The notes under the pieces: model-generated
Told to the model about the DNA's origin: nothing
What the model saw: the letters and a program-made list of their open reading frames with translations, nothing else
The model's database searches: none
Translations under genes and position numbers: made by a program
Source of the DNA: Aestuariivivens sediminis
GTDB lineage: Bacteria; Bacteroidota; Bacteroidia; Flavobacteriales; Flavobacteriaceae
Direction of reading: 5' to 3'
Length of the DNA: 64,000 bases
Assembly: GCF_022662105.1 (NCBI RefSeq)
Contig: NZ_JAKMCP010000003.1
Coordinates: forward strand, 620,001-684,000
Part shown: positions 45,726-54,769 of the stretch, one piece after another
Numbering within the stretch: the stretch's first letter is position 1
How the letters are laid out: every line of letters begins with the position of its first letter

Positions 45726-46361
45726 ATGAAAATCATTTCTACTAACATTGCAAATCCCAAAACCATTCGTTGGAATGGCAAACAGGTGATTACTGGAATT
45801 TATAAAACCCCTGTCCAGAACCCTGTTTTTTTAACTAAAAACGATGTAAGAGGAGATGAAGTCACGGATAGAAAATATCATGGTGGTGAATTTAAGGCTT
45901 GTTATTTGTTTTCATCAAACCAGTACCCTTATTGGAAAAAGTTATATCCGCATTTAGATTGGCATTGGGGGATGTTTGGAGAGAACCTAACCGTCGACGG
46001 ATTAGATGAGACAAAGATACACATTGGTGATGTTTACAAAATAGGAGATGCCTTAGTCCAAATAACGCAACCCCGTGAACCCTGTTTTAAATTAGGAGTT
46101 CGGTTTGGCTCTCAGAAAATCCTTAAACAATTCATAGATCATGGTTATTCAGGCACTTATGTACGCACTTTAGAAGAAGGCCATGTTCGTACAGGCGATA
46201 AAGTGGAATTGGTAAACCAAGCAAATAACAGTCTAAGCATTTTTGAACTTAACCGCGAATTATTCGCTAAAAATAAAAACAAAAAACGGTTACAATTGGT
46301 GGTGAACAATGATGCTCTTCCTTTGAAAAAAAGGGAGCAACTTAATGCCTTTTTAAAATGA
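45726..46361 (+). CDS. MOSC-domain protein (YiiM-like)
   Basis: 211 residues from ATG 45726; the longer in-frame start runs through the htpG terminator and is rejected. MOSC core: GDEVTDRKYHGGEFKACYLF, then WGMFGENLTVDGL, and QPREPCFKLGVRFG with the conserved Cys. YiiM-type proteins use a molybdenum cofactor, for example in reducing N-hydroxylated bases. The C-terminal three-helix extension is present. Overlaps the cupin gene by 4 bp (ATGA). Confidence 0.9.
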   Translation: MKIISTNIANPKTIRWNGKQVITGIYKTPVQNPVFLTKNDVRGDEVTDRKYHGGEFKACYLFSSNQYPYWKKLYPHLDWHWGMFGENLTVDGLDETKIHIGDVYKIGDALVQITQPREPCFKLGVRFGSQKILKQFIDHGYSGTYVRTLEEGHVRTGDKVELVNQANNSLSIFELNRELFAKNKNKKRLQLVVNNDALPLKKREQLNAFLK

Positions 46362-46861
46362 CAGAAGCTGAAAAAATTGTAGCACAACTTCATTTACAGC
46401 CGCATCCGGAAGGTGGATTTTTCAAAGAAACCTACAGAAGTGATGGAATTATTAATGAGGTTAACCTAGACCACGATATTAAAGGACAAAGACATTTTTC
46501 TACCGCCATATACTTCCTTCTAACCTCGAAGAACTTTTCGGCATTTCATAGGATTAAGCAAGATGAAATTTGGCATTTTTATAAGGGATCTGCCTTAAAC
46601 CTGCATATTATTTCCTCAGAAGGTATTTACTCAACAGTGCGTATTGGAAATCAATTTGAAAAAGGAGATGTCCCCCAATTTATAGTTAAAGCCAGAAGCT
46701 GGTTTGCTGCAGAGGTTATAAATGCCCACTCCTATTCGCTTGTTGGATGTACAGTATCTCCAGGTTTTGATTTCAGGGATTTTGAATTGGCCAATAGCGT
46801 AGCTTTATCGGCAAAATATCCGCAATATTCATCTATAATTACTAAGTTCACGAAACATTAA
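46358..46861 (+). CDS. Cupin-fold DUF985 protein
   Basis: 167 residues. DUF985 signature LQPHPEGGFFKETYRS, then STAIYFLLTSKNFSAFHRIK, WHFYKGSALNLHII and LVGCTVSPGFDF. A metal-binding cupin barrel of unknown substrate. Co-translated with the MOSC gene through a 4-bp overlap; convergent with the anti-sigma-like gene, with 1 bp between the two stops. Confidence 0.9.
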   Translation: MTEAEKIVAQLHLQPHPEGGFFKETYRSDGIINEVNLDHDIKGQRHFSTAIYFLLTSKNFSAFHRIKQDEIWHFYKGSALNLHIISSEGIYSTVRIGNQFEKGDVPQFIVKARSWFAAEVINAHSYSLVGCTVSPGFDFRDFELANSVALSAKYPQYSSIITKFTKH

Positions 46862-46862
46862 T

Positions 46863-47261
46863 TTATTCTATACGTTTTTCAAAATGCTGTTTTAAAAAGG
46901 AAATTTGTACGCAGAACATAATACCAAAAAGTAAGACACTATACATCCCCACTTTGGATAACCTAAAGCCAGAAATTACATCTCCAATCACACTAAAATC
47001 CAATGTATTGAACCATACCATTGATTCGGATTGGTTTCCGAAAAACAAAACATAGAACAAAACAGTTACGCATAGACTAACAACAACAGTCCATCCCCAC
47101 TTTGATATTAAAGGTTTATAGACAGTCACTTTATTTTCCTTTAAGATTTCTATCCTTGACATGACAGCTTCCGAAAAATTAAGGGAGGGCCTTTCAATTG
47201 TATCCTCTTTAATAAGGTTTTTAATTAAAACATCTAATGGATTGTTGGCATCATCTTTCAT
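46863..47261 (-). CDS. Anti-sigma-like membrane protein
   Basis: 132 residues with two hydrophobic segments (about 50-70, WTVVVSLCVTVLFYVLFFG, and 103-122, YSVLLFGIMFCVQISFL). The N-terminal 40 residues (NPLDVLIKNLIKEDTIERPS) probably bind the partner sigma factor. The start overlaps the end of the ECF sigma gene by 11 bp. No zinc motif. Role inferred from the coupling. Confidence 0.7.
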   Translation of the reverse strand: MKDDANNPLDVLIKNLIKEDTIERPSLNFSEAVMSRIEILKENKVTVYKPLISKWGWTVVVSLCVTVLFYVLFFGNQSESMVWFNTLDFSVIGDVISGFRLSKVGMYSVLLFGIMFCVQISFLKQHFEKRIE

Positions 47262-47832
47262 AATCTGTAATTAATTCTGGTTCCAGGTTTTGTTTTAAAA
47301 TAGTTGCTAATTTTTTTCTACTTCTAAACAACTTAACTTTCATATGATTTGGTTTCAACCCCATAGTTTTTGAAATCTCTTCCAAAGATAATCCTTCATA
47401 ATAGTATAGGGTCAATAAATAGGCATCGTCTCCGGGCAATAATGCCATACAGTCCTGAATAGCTTGTTTCCTTTCATCTTCTTCCATGGTTTTCAAAGCA
47501 TTGTCCATGGTTTTCACTTCATGGGCCGTAAATTCATTAATAGCCACATGATGTTGAAACTTCTTATTTTTCTTTAAACGATCCAAACTTGAATTATAGG
47601 CTATTTTATAAATCCATGTTGAAAATTTGGAATCCCCTTTAAACTTCTTCAACGACTTATAGACTTTAACAAAAGTATCCTGAGATACTTCTTCAGCCTC
47701 TTCCCTGTTTTTAAGAATTCTATGAGTAAGTGTAAAAACCATGTCTTTATAACGATCCACCAATACTTTAAATGCATTAGTATGACCTTCAATAATGAGA
47801 TTGATATAATATTGGTCCTCGTTGGTGGTCAT
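47251..47832 (-). CDS. ECF-family RNA polymerase sigma factor
   Basis: 193 residues. Region 2: YKDMVFTLTHRILKNREEA followed by EVSQDTFVKVYKSLKKF and KFSTWIYKIAYNSSLDRLKK. Region 4: LPGDDAYLLTLYYYEGLSLE and EISKTMGLKPNHMKVKLFRS. The second ECF/anti-sigma pair in the window. It faces a DUF6249 gene across a 140-bp spacer, an arrangement I recall as common in flavobacteria. Confidence 0.93.
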   Translation of the reverse strand: MTTNEDQYYINLIIEGHTNAFKVLVDRYKDMVFTLTHRILKNREEAEEVSQDTFVKVYKSLKKFKGDSKFSTWIYKIAYNSSLDRLKKNKKFQHHVAINEFTAHEVKTMDNALKTMEEDERKQAIQDCMALLPGDDAYLLTLYYYEGLSLEEISKTMGLKPNHMKVKLFRSRKKLATILKQNLEPELITDYER

Positions 47833-47972
47833 TCTCTAAGTGAGACGCCTGGTTGGCAATTTAGGTTACAGCTTGATTTAAAAAAAATAATTAAAAAAGT
47901 GTAACCGAAAAGAAGTACCAGTCGTCATAAACAATAAACATATTAAAAATAATCAATTAAAAACAAACAATT

Positions 47973-48314
47973 ATGTCAGAAGTATTAATACCAATTAGCT
48001 TTTTTTTAGCAATTTTTGGGGTAGTTTATCTCTACTTATCTACAAGAAACAAAGAACGATTGGCTCTAATTGAAAAAGGGGCAGATGCCAGTATCTTTAT
48101 GAGTGGCAAAAATAATACATCCCCCATTTGGAAAGTTCTAATTCTAAATATTGCATTATTACTTATGGGTATTGGTGTTGGGGTATTTTTATCGGGTCTA
48201 TTAGTTATGATGGGAATGGATGATGATATTGCCCAACCCGGTACTATATTTTTAATGGCTGGTATTGCTTTATTCGTAGGTTTTTTTATGACTAAAAATT
48301 TAGACAAAGCCTAA
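47973..48314 (+). CDS. DUF6249 membrane protein
   Basis: 113 residues, three membrane segments (IPISFFLAIFGVVYLYL; ILNIALLLMGIGVGVFLSGL; TIFLMAGIALFVGFFM) with a short basic loop KERLALIEKGAD after the first, the hallmark of this family. Function unknown. Divergent from the ECF sigma operon and therefore a candidate target or partner of that sigma factor (inference). Confidence 0.85.
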   Translation: MSEVLIPISFFLAIFGVVYLYLSTRNKERLALIEKGADASIFMSGKNNTSPIWKVLILNIALLLMGIGVGVFLSGLLVMMGMDDDIAQPGTIFLMAGIALFVGFFMTKNLDKA

Positions 48315-48336
48315 CTTTTCCAACATTTAAAATATG

Positions 48337-48373
48337 AAACCCGTTTTTCAAGATTTTGAAGAACGGGTTTTTC
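48337..48373. terminator. Bidirectional terminator between convergent genes
   Basis: AAACCCGTT and AACGGGTTT pair, with an extended imperfect TTCAA/TTGAA stem inside, and T-runs lie on both outer sides. Serves DUF6249 (plus) and the dipeptidase (minus), whose stop codon it touches. Confidence 0.8.
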
Positions 48374-49038
48374 TATTCAATAGGAAAATCAAAATACCTA
48401 TCAGGATAAGGTTCATTTTTTAAGGTAAAATGCCACCATTCCTTGGGATAATTCCTAAAACCATGCTTTAGCATCACGTTTTGCAATAACATTCTATTAG
48501 ACTTTTGGGCTTCTGTTATTGATTTAAACGCTACCCAAGAATCGATTCCGAAATAATCATAAGGACTTCCCATATCTAAAGGCTCTCCCGTATTAAGATT
48601 TACGATAGTTAAATCTACTGTACTGCCTCGACTATGACCCGATTTCGATGCAATATAGCCCTCTTTAAACAAATCCTTTTTATGGACTTTGGGGTAAAAG
48701 ATATTTTTATTTATGGTATCGTTTAATTGATGTGCCCAATATATAAAATCATTTACGGCACGTTGTGGTCTATAACCATCATAAACTTTTAAGGATAAAT
48801 TCTTTTGTAGGAGTTCTTTTTGGACACTCCTAAGCGCTTGAACAGTTGGTTGGGTAAGTATAAGCTTATTCGCATGATACCCATTAATAGGCCTGCCTAC
48901 AAAATTATTAGAGCCGTAATATCTTAATTCAACATTTATATTTGGGATGGCCCGAGAGGCATCAACAAAGCCTACGGGCATTTGACTAAAACAAGTGCCA
49001 TTTAGTAAAATCAACAAATAAAAAACATAAAGTTTCAT
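48373..49038 (-). CDS. D-alanyl-D-alanine dipeptidase (M15D, VanX/DdpX-like)
   Basis: 221 residues with a signal peptide (1-19, ending CFSQ). Zinc site and catalysis: His135 and Asp142 in SGHSRGSTVDL, Glu200 and His203 in KEWWHF, and Arg90 in VYDGYRPQRA. Hydrolyses D-Ala-D-Ala. As an exported protein without vanH/vanA neighbours it is more likely for peptidoglycan turnover than vancomycin resistance. Confidence 0.92.
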   Translation of the reverse strand: MKLYVFYLLILLNGTCFSQMPVGFVDASRAIPNINVELRYYGSNNFVGRPINGYHANKLILTQPTVQALRSVQKELLQKNLSLKVYDGYRPQRAVNDFIYWAHQLNDTINKNIFYPKVHKKDLFKEGYIASKSGHSRGSTVDLTIVNLNTGEPLDMGSPYDYFGIDSWVAFKSITEAQKSNRMLLQNVMLKHGFRNYPKEWWHFTLKNEPYPDRYFDFPIE

Positions 49039-49096
49039 GGGAACCAGTAAATTGCTAAGGTATAAAAAAGTGAGTTGAAGTAAGATTTAAGGCATA

Positions 49097-49130
49097 AAAA
49101 AACCGAGTTCCCTCAAACTCGGTCTCTTTT
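49097..49130. terminator. Orphan terminator between divergent genes
   Basis: ACCGAGTT (49102-49109) and AACTCGGT (49116-49123) pair around a six-base loop. The minus strand continues with seven T and the plus strand with CTCTTTTT. It lies upstream of both flanking genes, so it cannot terminate either. Confidence 0.75.
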
Positions 49131-49178
49131 TAATTTGCTTTTTGTATGCAGTAGATTTAGGGTCTCTATATCAACAAC
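49097..49178 (-). ncRNA. Candidate small RNA ending at the orphan terminator
   Basis: On the minus strand AATATTTG (49192-49185), one base from TAnnTTTG, is followed by GC; a start near 49178 would give an RNA of about 82 nt ending in the hairpin and seven U. No ORF lies inside. There is no clear -33 motif, and no RNA family is recognised, so this is a prediction only. Confidence 0.3.
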
Positions 49179-49199
49179 ATAATGCAAATATTAATTAAT

Positions 49200-49462
49200 T
49201 AATCCATTGAACTAAAAAGTATATTATTTAGTACATGTCAAATGTAAAAATACAAATTAAATCTAACGATTAAAAACACATATAATCGTTTAAATACATG
49301 TTTTTTTAACATTTGAAGGTGTAATAATCGATATAATCGATGAAATGCATAGTGTTTGTGTTGTGCGAGCCTAAAAATATGTTAAGATTAAATACTAATA
49401 TACTCTTTTAAACAGTTACCAATAAGTAGAATTATTAATTTATATTTACTCAAAAATCAATC
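49200..49462. other. AT-rich intergenic stretch
   Basis: No coding frame. It contains short ATCGAT-rich direct repeats near 49330 (ATCGATATAATCGAT) and presumably the promoter of the alpha/beta hydrolase, not identified with certainty. Confidence 0.4.
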
Positions 49463-50395
49463 ATGGAATTAAGATTATTTATTTTATATCTCTGTTTCCA
49501 AAGCATTCTCTATTCACAAAATGGACTATTTAATGAAAAAGAAATTAGTATTAATCGATATATTGACGGGACTCTCACCCTTCCCAATGATGATAATGAC
49601 CTAGATTTAGTCATTATTATTGGTGGTTCGGGACCAACCGACAGAAATGGTAATCAGAATTTTTTAAAAAATAATGCTCTTAAAAAGCTATCTCGGGGGT
49701 TAGTGGCAAATGGTATAGCAACCTTTAGATATGATAAACGAATTGTTAAACAAATAAGAGAACGTCATGTAGATCCCAATATTACCTTTGACGATTTCAT
49801 CACAGATGCCATTGCCGTTATTGAATATTTTAAAAAAACAGATGTTTATAATAAAATATATATATTGGGTCATAGTCAAGGCAGTTTAGTTGGTATGGTC
49901 GCCTCAAAAGATCGAGTTGATGGATTTATTTCAGTGGCCGGAGCTGGACAAAATATTGGCGATGTCTTGGATGAACAAATAAGTAAAACCGCACCACAGT
50001 TTGCTGAAGAAAGCAAAACAATTATAGAACACCTTAAAAAAGGGGAATTAGTGCATAATTATCCTCAGGCTTTAGCCTCTGTTTTTAGTATGGAGCTGCA
50101 ACCTTTTATGATCAATTGGATGCAATATGAACCAAGCCAAGTCATAACACATTTAAAAATACCCATTTTAATTGCCAATGGCACAAAAGATTTACAAACA
50201 AGTGTAGAAGAGGCTCATAAACTGAAAGCTGCCGCTCCAGAGTCAACACTAATAATAATAGAATATATGAATCATGTCCTTGTTCCTATTATGGGAGATG
50301 ACTTGGAAAATTCGAAATCCTATAACGAACCTTACAGGGAAATTTCTACAGAGCTTATAAATTCGATTACAACATTCATAAAATCAAACCATTAG
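49463..50395 (+). CDS. Exported alpha/beta hydrolase
   Basis: 310 residues with a signal peptide (1-18, ending LYSQ). Oxyanion region VIIIGGSGPTDRNGN, nucleophile elbow GHSQGS with Ser138, the acid Asp in ANGTKDLQTSVE, and the His in YMNHVLVP. The layout resembles serine-aminopeptidase-like or acyl-esterase hydrolases of the periplasm. Substrate unknown. No operon partner. Confidence 0.88.
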   Translation: MELRLFILYLCFQSILYSQNGLFNEKEISINRYIDGTLTLPNDDNDLDLVIIIGGSGPTDRNGNQNFLKNNALKKLSRGLVANGIATFRYDKRIVKQIRERHVDPNITFDDFITDAIAVIEYFKKTDVYNKIYILGHSQGSLVGMVASKDRVDGFISVAGAGQNIGDVLDEQISKTAPQFAEESKTIIEHLKKGELVHNYPQALASVFSMELQPFMINWMQYEPSQVITHLKIPILIANGTKDLQTSVEEAHKLKAAAPESTLIIIEYMNHVLVPIMGDDLENSKSYNEPYREISTELINSITTFIKSNH

Positions 50396-50512
50396 CCAAA
50401 AATTGAATGCCATTTCACATTTTAAAGTAAATATGTACCGCCTATCGTAAATTCATGAAGATTCTGGTATTAAAATTATATATTTCATCCTGTAATACCA
50501 AATCTATCCTAT

Positions 50513-51232
50513 ATGAAAGCTATTTCCCTACTATTAGCCTCTTGTGTTTATTTATATTCATCAGGGTTATTTTCCCAAGAATATGTTTTTGGAGTTAAGG
50601 CTGGCTTAAACACCAATACCATTGGAGACATAAACTCACGTGATGTATCGATTGCTGCAGGAAAACCAGATAAAACATTTTCTCCTAAACACAACATTGG
50701 ATATCAATTCGGCGCTTATTTCATGGTCCAATTTAAACATGTTTTCCTAAGACCCGAATTAAACTATGTCACTTTAGAGAATCATTACGATTTTCCTAAT
50801 AGAACATCGAAATGATCTGCTTCAAAATTGGAAATTCCATTATTAATAGGAATCGACATTATTAAACCTTTATCCCTTTATGCGGGCCCAAGTTTAAATT
50901 TCTTTAATGACATTGCATTAGACGATTTACAGGTGACCTCATTTAGAGATGGGGGACCCGATATTGAAAGAAACACCACGAGTATAAATTTTGGAGAGAT
51001 GGTACATTACAATCAATTTCATTTAGACTTAAGGTATGAATTGGGTACCAAGGCAACCCAGGAAGAACTCTTAGACATAAACAACAGTGCCTTCGGGGTT
51101 AATTTAGCAGGTTTAAGGTCATATACCCCAAAAACATTAAGTTTAAGTCTTTCTGTAGATATTTTTAGAACAGACGGTACAAAAATTTCAGACTTGTTTA
51201 AAAATGACGGAAACTGTGGATGTCCCTATTAA
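50513..51232 (+). pseudogene. Outer-membrane beta-barrel protein interrupted by one TGA
   Basis: Signal peptide 1-21, then YVFGVKAGLNTNTIGD and GYQFGAYFMVQFKHVFLRPE, the strand pattern of PorT-like eight-stranded barrels. An in-frame TGA at 50813-50815 follows NRTSK. The same frame continues SASKLEIPLLIGIDIIKP to 51232, ending DGNCGCPY. The context (RTSK-W-SASKLEIP) fits a TGG Trp codon changed to TGA. If the genome is correctly sequenced this is a fresh single-lesion pseudogene of about 239 codons; otherwise an intact gene with an error. A terminator follows. Confidence 0.75.
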
Positions 51233-51254
51233 AACGAATTAAAAAAAAGTATAA

Positions 51255-51287
51255 AAAAAGCATCCAAGAATAAAAGGATGCTTTTTT
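51255..51287 (+). terminator. Terminator after the interrupted outer-membrane gene
   Basis: AAAAAGCATCC and GGATGCTTTTT form an 11-bp stem and end in a T-run, 23 bp after the stop. Confidence 0.85.
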
Positions 51288-51642
51288 ACTAACTAACCAA
51301 CCAAAAATATGAATGTTACAGTCTTGAAGTTTAAGGTAACCACTCCATAAACTTACATGGTAGATTGCAACACTTTGTAATATACAAGAATCGTGCCAAA
51401 ACATTTAATATGGGTACTACAATACCCTAAATCAAATATATAATATTTAGGGACTTTGATAAGCAAAACAGCTTTACATGGATGACTCGACTTTCGGAAT
51501 AATTTTTAATAAATAAAAGTGTAAATTCTATCCATTTCAAGTGCCCGTTCCAGGTATTTTCAAAGTATTACTGTATTTAATTTTAAAAAGGTAATTTTAA
51601 CTATTTTTTTAAGATATTTGCGCCTATAATTGATGGTTTAAA
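51288..51642. other. Gene-free stretch before the DUF4369 gene
   Basis: No ORF with coding features. A small inverted repeat, GGGTA/TACCC, lies at 51412-51427. ATATTTG just before the next gene (around 51613) is a poor -7 candidate. Nothing else noticed. Confidence 0.4.
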
Positions 51643-52344
51643 ATGAAAAAAATAACACTTATACTGATTACTTTCTTAGCCTTTTCCTGTAGCAACGAGC
51701 AACCTGATTTAATTGTAAGGGCTTCTATTAAAGGGCTAAAAAAAGGCACGGTGTTTTTAAAAAGAATACAGGATACTACTTTAGTTACAGTAGATTCTGT
51801 TGTTGTGAATGGCATTTCCCAAATTGAACTAGAGAGTGACCTTGAATCTCCCGAAGTTTTTTATTTAGCGTTGGACAAGAATAGCTCTGAGGAGGACAGA
51901 ATTACATTTTTTGCAGACAAAGGTGTAACCATAATCAATACCACCCTTAAAAACTTTGTTTTTGACGCTAAAATAACTGGATCTGAACAACAAAAGACTC
52001 TCGAAGAATACCTTTTGCTAATGTCCAGAATAAATAGCAGGAGACTTGATTTGATAAAAGCCAGTTTTGAGGCGCAAAAAAATGGGGACTCTTCTGCTCT
52101 CAAAAATTATGAACAAAAACAAAATAACCTGATGAAAAGTAAATATTTGCAAACGGTTAATTTTGCCATTAACCATAGTGACAGTGAAGTGGCACCCTAT
52201 TTGGCCCTAACAGAAATCTATAACGCTAGAATTAAATTTTTGGATACCATAAACAATTCCCTTAGCCCAAAAGTAAAGGCTTCCAAATATGGGAAGGAAC
52301 TGGATGCTTTTATAAAACGTATTAAGGCTAATGAAGAGCATTAA
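51643..52344 (+). CDS. DUF4369 lipoprotein
   Basis: 233 residues. Lipoprotein signal with Cys16 (LAFSC) followed by SNEQ. The DUF4369 N-terminal beta domain is recognisable (IVRASIKGLKKGTVFLKRI, then VDSVVVNG), then a helical domain. In Bacteroidota DUF4369 usually precedes a thioredoxin-like TlpA domain, which is absent here, so it is a short form with no redox motif. Located on the periplasmic face of a membrane. Function unknown. Confidence 0.85.
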   Translation: MKKITLILITFLAFSCSNEQPDLIVRASIKGLKKGTVFLKRIQDTTLVTVDSVVVNGISQIELESDLESPEVFYLALDKNSSEEDRITFFADKGVTIINTTLKNFVFDAKITGSEQQKTLEEYLLLMSRINSRRLDLIKASFEAQKNGDSSALKNYEQKQNNLMKSKYLQTVNFAINHSDSEVAPYLALTEIYNARIKFLDTINNSLSPKVKASKYGKELDAFIKRIKANEEH

Positions 52345-52472
52345 ATCATTCGGTATCAATATTTGGAATCCATAATCTCATCATGGCATCATCATATTCA
52401 CGCGCCAGTAAAACAAAAACATGTAATACCATTTGTAGTAGAGTCGATAATGACGCTAAAAAGTCATAAATC

Positions 52473-52742
52473 TCAACTCAATTTACCAATCTTTGCAATC
52501 AAAGCATTTCCTCGAGCCTCGAGTTCCTGATTTATAGATTTGAAATGGGCCTTAGGGTTTTCTATCCCTTTAGCATTTACCTTTGCAATTAGTTCATCAA
52601 AGATTTCAATGGCTTCATCTATAATGGCCTCACTTTGTTTAGCATCCTTATCGGTATTTTCGTATTCCCAAATGTAAACCGCTTCAATAATATCTCCTAA
52701 TACATAATTAATATCCTTTTTAAGATCTCTTACATTTCCCAT
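52473..52742 (-). CDS. Conserved small helical protein
   Basis: 89 residues, predominantly helical and mildly acidic (VRDLKKDINYVLGDIIEAVY, then IDEAIEIFDELIAKVNAK). No signal or membrane segment. I recall close relatives in other flavobacteria but no function. Ends before a 128-bp spacer and sits 28 bp downstream of manA. Confidence 0.7.
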   Translation of the reverse strand: MGNVRDLKKDINYVLGDIIEAVYIWEYENTDKDAKQSEAIIDEAIEIFDELIAKVNAKGIENPKAHFKSINQELEARGNALIAKIGKLS

Positions 52743-52770
52743 TTTATATATTTTAAATTACGGATTAAAA

Positions 52771-53742
52771 TTAAACATAAACTTCCAATAGTGTTGCATT
52801 TTCAGCGTCTATTTCAAAATGCTTTATACCGGCTGGCAGCAAAGCGGTTTCTCCTTGTTTTAAAAATTCGGTAACACCATTAACAATTATTTCAGCATGA
52901 CCTTCAACACACATATAAATAAAAAAAGAATCTTTGTTATTTTCTTTCTTAAGCCGTTTGGTAACCTTCAAATAACTTGTTGTAAAATATGGACAACTCA
53001 CCATTAGGTTAGATTTGTTTTTGGTCTTGGCATAATCAACCCGAAAATTATCTGGCATGTTAAAATCAAAAGCATCAATGGCCAGATCGTTATGTAATTC
53101 CCGTTCATTGCCTTTATCATCTACCCTATCCCAATCGTAAACCCGATATGTGATATCACTGGTTTGCTGTATCTCAGCGAGCATAACTCCAGCACCAATG
53201 GCATGTACACGTCCTACTTCAATAAAATAAGTGTCTCCGGTTTTAACTTTATCAAAATTTAAAATTTCGGTTAAGGTTTTATTCTCTAAATGGTGAAGGT
53301 ATTTTTCTGCATCCATTTCTTGATTGAATCCCACTATTAAATTTGAGCCTTCATCAGCCTGCATGACATACCACATTTCCGTCTTCCCAAAGGAATTGTG
53401 ACGTTTAGAAGCTAACTCATCGTTAGGGTGAAGTTGAATGGACAGATCTTCTCTTGCATCAATAAACTTAATTAACAATGGGAATTTGTTGCCGAATATT
53501 TTATAATTTTTATGTCCAACTAAATCAGCTTTATAAGTTTCCAGTAAGTCCCGCAATGAGTATCCTTTCAAACTTCCGTTTGAAACAATGGACGTATCCC
53601 CTTCTACATCACTTATTTCCCAACTTTCCCCGACATTTGGTAAGTCATTATCCTTATTTAAAAGGGTTTTTAATTTTTGTCCTCCCCATATTTTATCTTT
53701 TAAAATGGGTTTAAATTTGATAGGGTATAAGGTATGATTCAT
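52771..53742 (-). CDS. manA: Mannose-6-phosphate isomerase, class I
   Basis: 323 residues. Cupin-type zinc site: SIQLHPNDELA (Gln, His), KTEMWYVM (Glu) and VGRVHAIGAGVM (His). The C-terminal cupin ends ALLPAGIKHFEI. Interconverts mannose-6-phosphate and fructose-6-phosphate, feeding GDP-sugar synthesis. Follows the QueD-like gene by 8 bp, so it is in an operon idi-queD-manA and probably the small gene at 52473. Confidence 0.94.
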   Translation of the reverse strand: MNHTLYPIKFKPILKDKIWGGQKLKTLLNKDNDLPNVGESWEISDVEGDTSIVSNGSLKGYSLRDLLETYKADLVGHKNYKIFGNKFPLLIKFIDAREDLSIQLHPNDELASKRHNSFGKTEMWYVMQADEGSNLIVGFNQEMDAEKYLHHLENKTLTEILNFDKVKTGDTYFIEVGRVHAIGAGVMLAEIQQTSDITYRVYDWDRVDDKGNERELHNDLAIDAFDFNMPDNFRVDYAKTKNKSNLMVSCPYFTTSYLKVTKRLKKENNKDSFFIYMCVEGHAEIIVNGVTEFLKQGETALLPAGIKHFEIDAENATLLEVYV

Positions 53743-53750
53743 GTAATATT

Positions 53751-54161
53751 TTATTTTCCTGAATATGTTACAAAGTTTCTGGGCGTTTCATACAAGGTAA
53801 TTTCTAAATCCAAATGAGATTTTAATTTTCCTTTTATCTTATTGTAGATTACAACTGCAATATTTTCGGCAGTAGGATTTAATTCTTTAAAAGCATCAAC
53901 CTCAAGATTCAAATTTTTATGATCAAATTCATCTTCAACTTCTTGCTTTATAATTTCCTTTAGCACCTTAATATCTATTACATAACCGGTCTCTTTATCA
54001 ATTTCTCCGGTTACACTGACTATCAATTCGTAATTATGTCCATGATAATTTGGATTACTGCATTTATCAAAAACTTGAAGGTTCTTATCTTCACTCCAGT
54101 CTTTTCGATACAGCCTATGTGCTGCATTAAAATGCGCTCTTCTACTAACGGTTACCTTCAT
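53751..54161 (-). CDS. queD: 6-carboxytetrahydropterin synthase-like (QueD/PTPS family)
   Basis: 136 residues. Zinc ligands in FNAAHRLY and YHGHNYELIV, the catalytic Cys in FDKCSNPNYHG, then FDHKNLN and PTAENIAVVIYNKI. Either the queuosine-pathway QueD or 6-pyruvoyl-tetrahydropterin synthase; QueD is more likely in bacteria. Overlaps idi by 4 bp. Confidence 0.9.
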   Translation of the reverse strand: MKVTVSRRAHFNAAHRLYRKDWSEDKNLQVFDKCSNPNYHGHNYELIVSVTGEIDKETGYVIDIKVLKEIIKQEVEDEFDHKNLNLEVDAFKELNPTAENIAVVIYNKIKGKLKSHLDLEITLYETPRNFVTYSGK

Positions 54162-54682
54162 TGGTTTACATTTATGTGTTCGTTAAACTTATTGAAAATA
54201 ACTTTAAACCACTCGGTATATAACTCCGGATGACGTTTAATGTCTAACTTCACTTCTTCTAAAGGCATCCATTTCCAATTGGCCACTTCATCTGTATTGA
54301 TCACCGGATCATTATTGTACTTACCTAAAAGCACATGATCATACTCATGTTCTGTTAATCCATTATCGAAAGGCGCTTTATAAATGAACGATATGGATTC
54401 CTTCAAATCGGTTACAAATCCCATTTCTTCTTGCAACCGTCTTTTTCCGGCACTAACATTACTTTCGCCATCCCGTTGATGACTGCAGCAGGTGTTGGTC
54501 CAAAGTCCTGGTGAATGGTATTTGCTTAAGGCTCTTTGTTGAAGCATCAATTCATGGTTATCATTAAAAATGAACACTGAAAAAGCACGGTGTAATACTG
54601 CTTTTTCATGAGCTTCCATTTTTGGCATCAAACCTATTTGCTCATCATTTTCATTTACTAAAATCACTTTTTCTTCTTCCAT
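54158..54682 (-). CDS. idi: Isopentenyl-diphosphate delta-isomerase, type I
   Basis: 174 residues, Nudix fold. Catalytic Cys in LWTNTCCSHQRDGES, the Nudix-like box KRRLQEEMGF, and the Glu in ENDEQIGLMPKMEAHEK-type N-terminus. Interconverts IPP and DMAPP for isoprenoids, including quinone and carrier lipids. First gene of the idi-queD-manA set. Confidence 0.95.
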   Translation of the reverse strand: MEEEKVILVNENDEQIGLMPKMEAHEKAVLHRAFSVFIFNDNHELMLQQRALSKYHSPGLWTNTCCSHQRDGESNVSAGKRRLQEEMGFVTDLKESISFIYKAPFDNGLTEHEYDHVLLGKYNNDPVINTDEVANWKWMPLEEVKLDIKRHPELYTEWFKVIFNKFNEHINVNQ

Positions 54683-54769
54683 TCAACAAAAATACCAAGT
54701 ATAAATTAATATTTGTAATGAATCCCATAAAAACTAAAAACGGGACTTATGATTTCTTAAATTATGGAG

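Noticed and set aside
50813-50815. TGA read as selenocysteine
   Set aside because: No SECIS-like hairpin is seen after the TGA and the family has no known Cys/Sec at this position; a Trp-to-stop change explains it better.
52345-52472. Minus-strand open frame after the small helical gene (contains LLQMVLHVFVLLAREY)
   Set aside because: It has no start codon before an internal Met and would code only 28 residues. It might be a frameshifted tail, but there is not enough to call.
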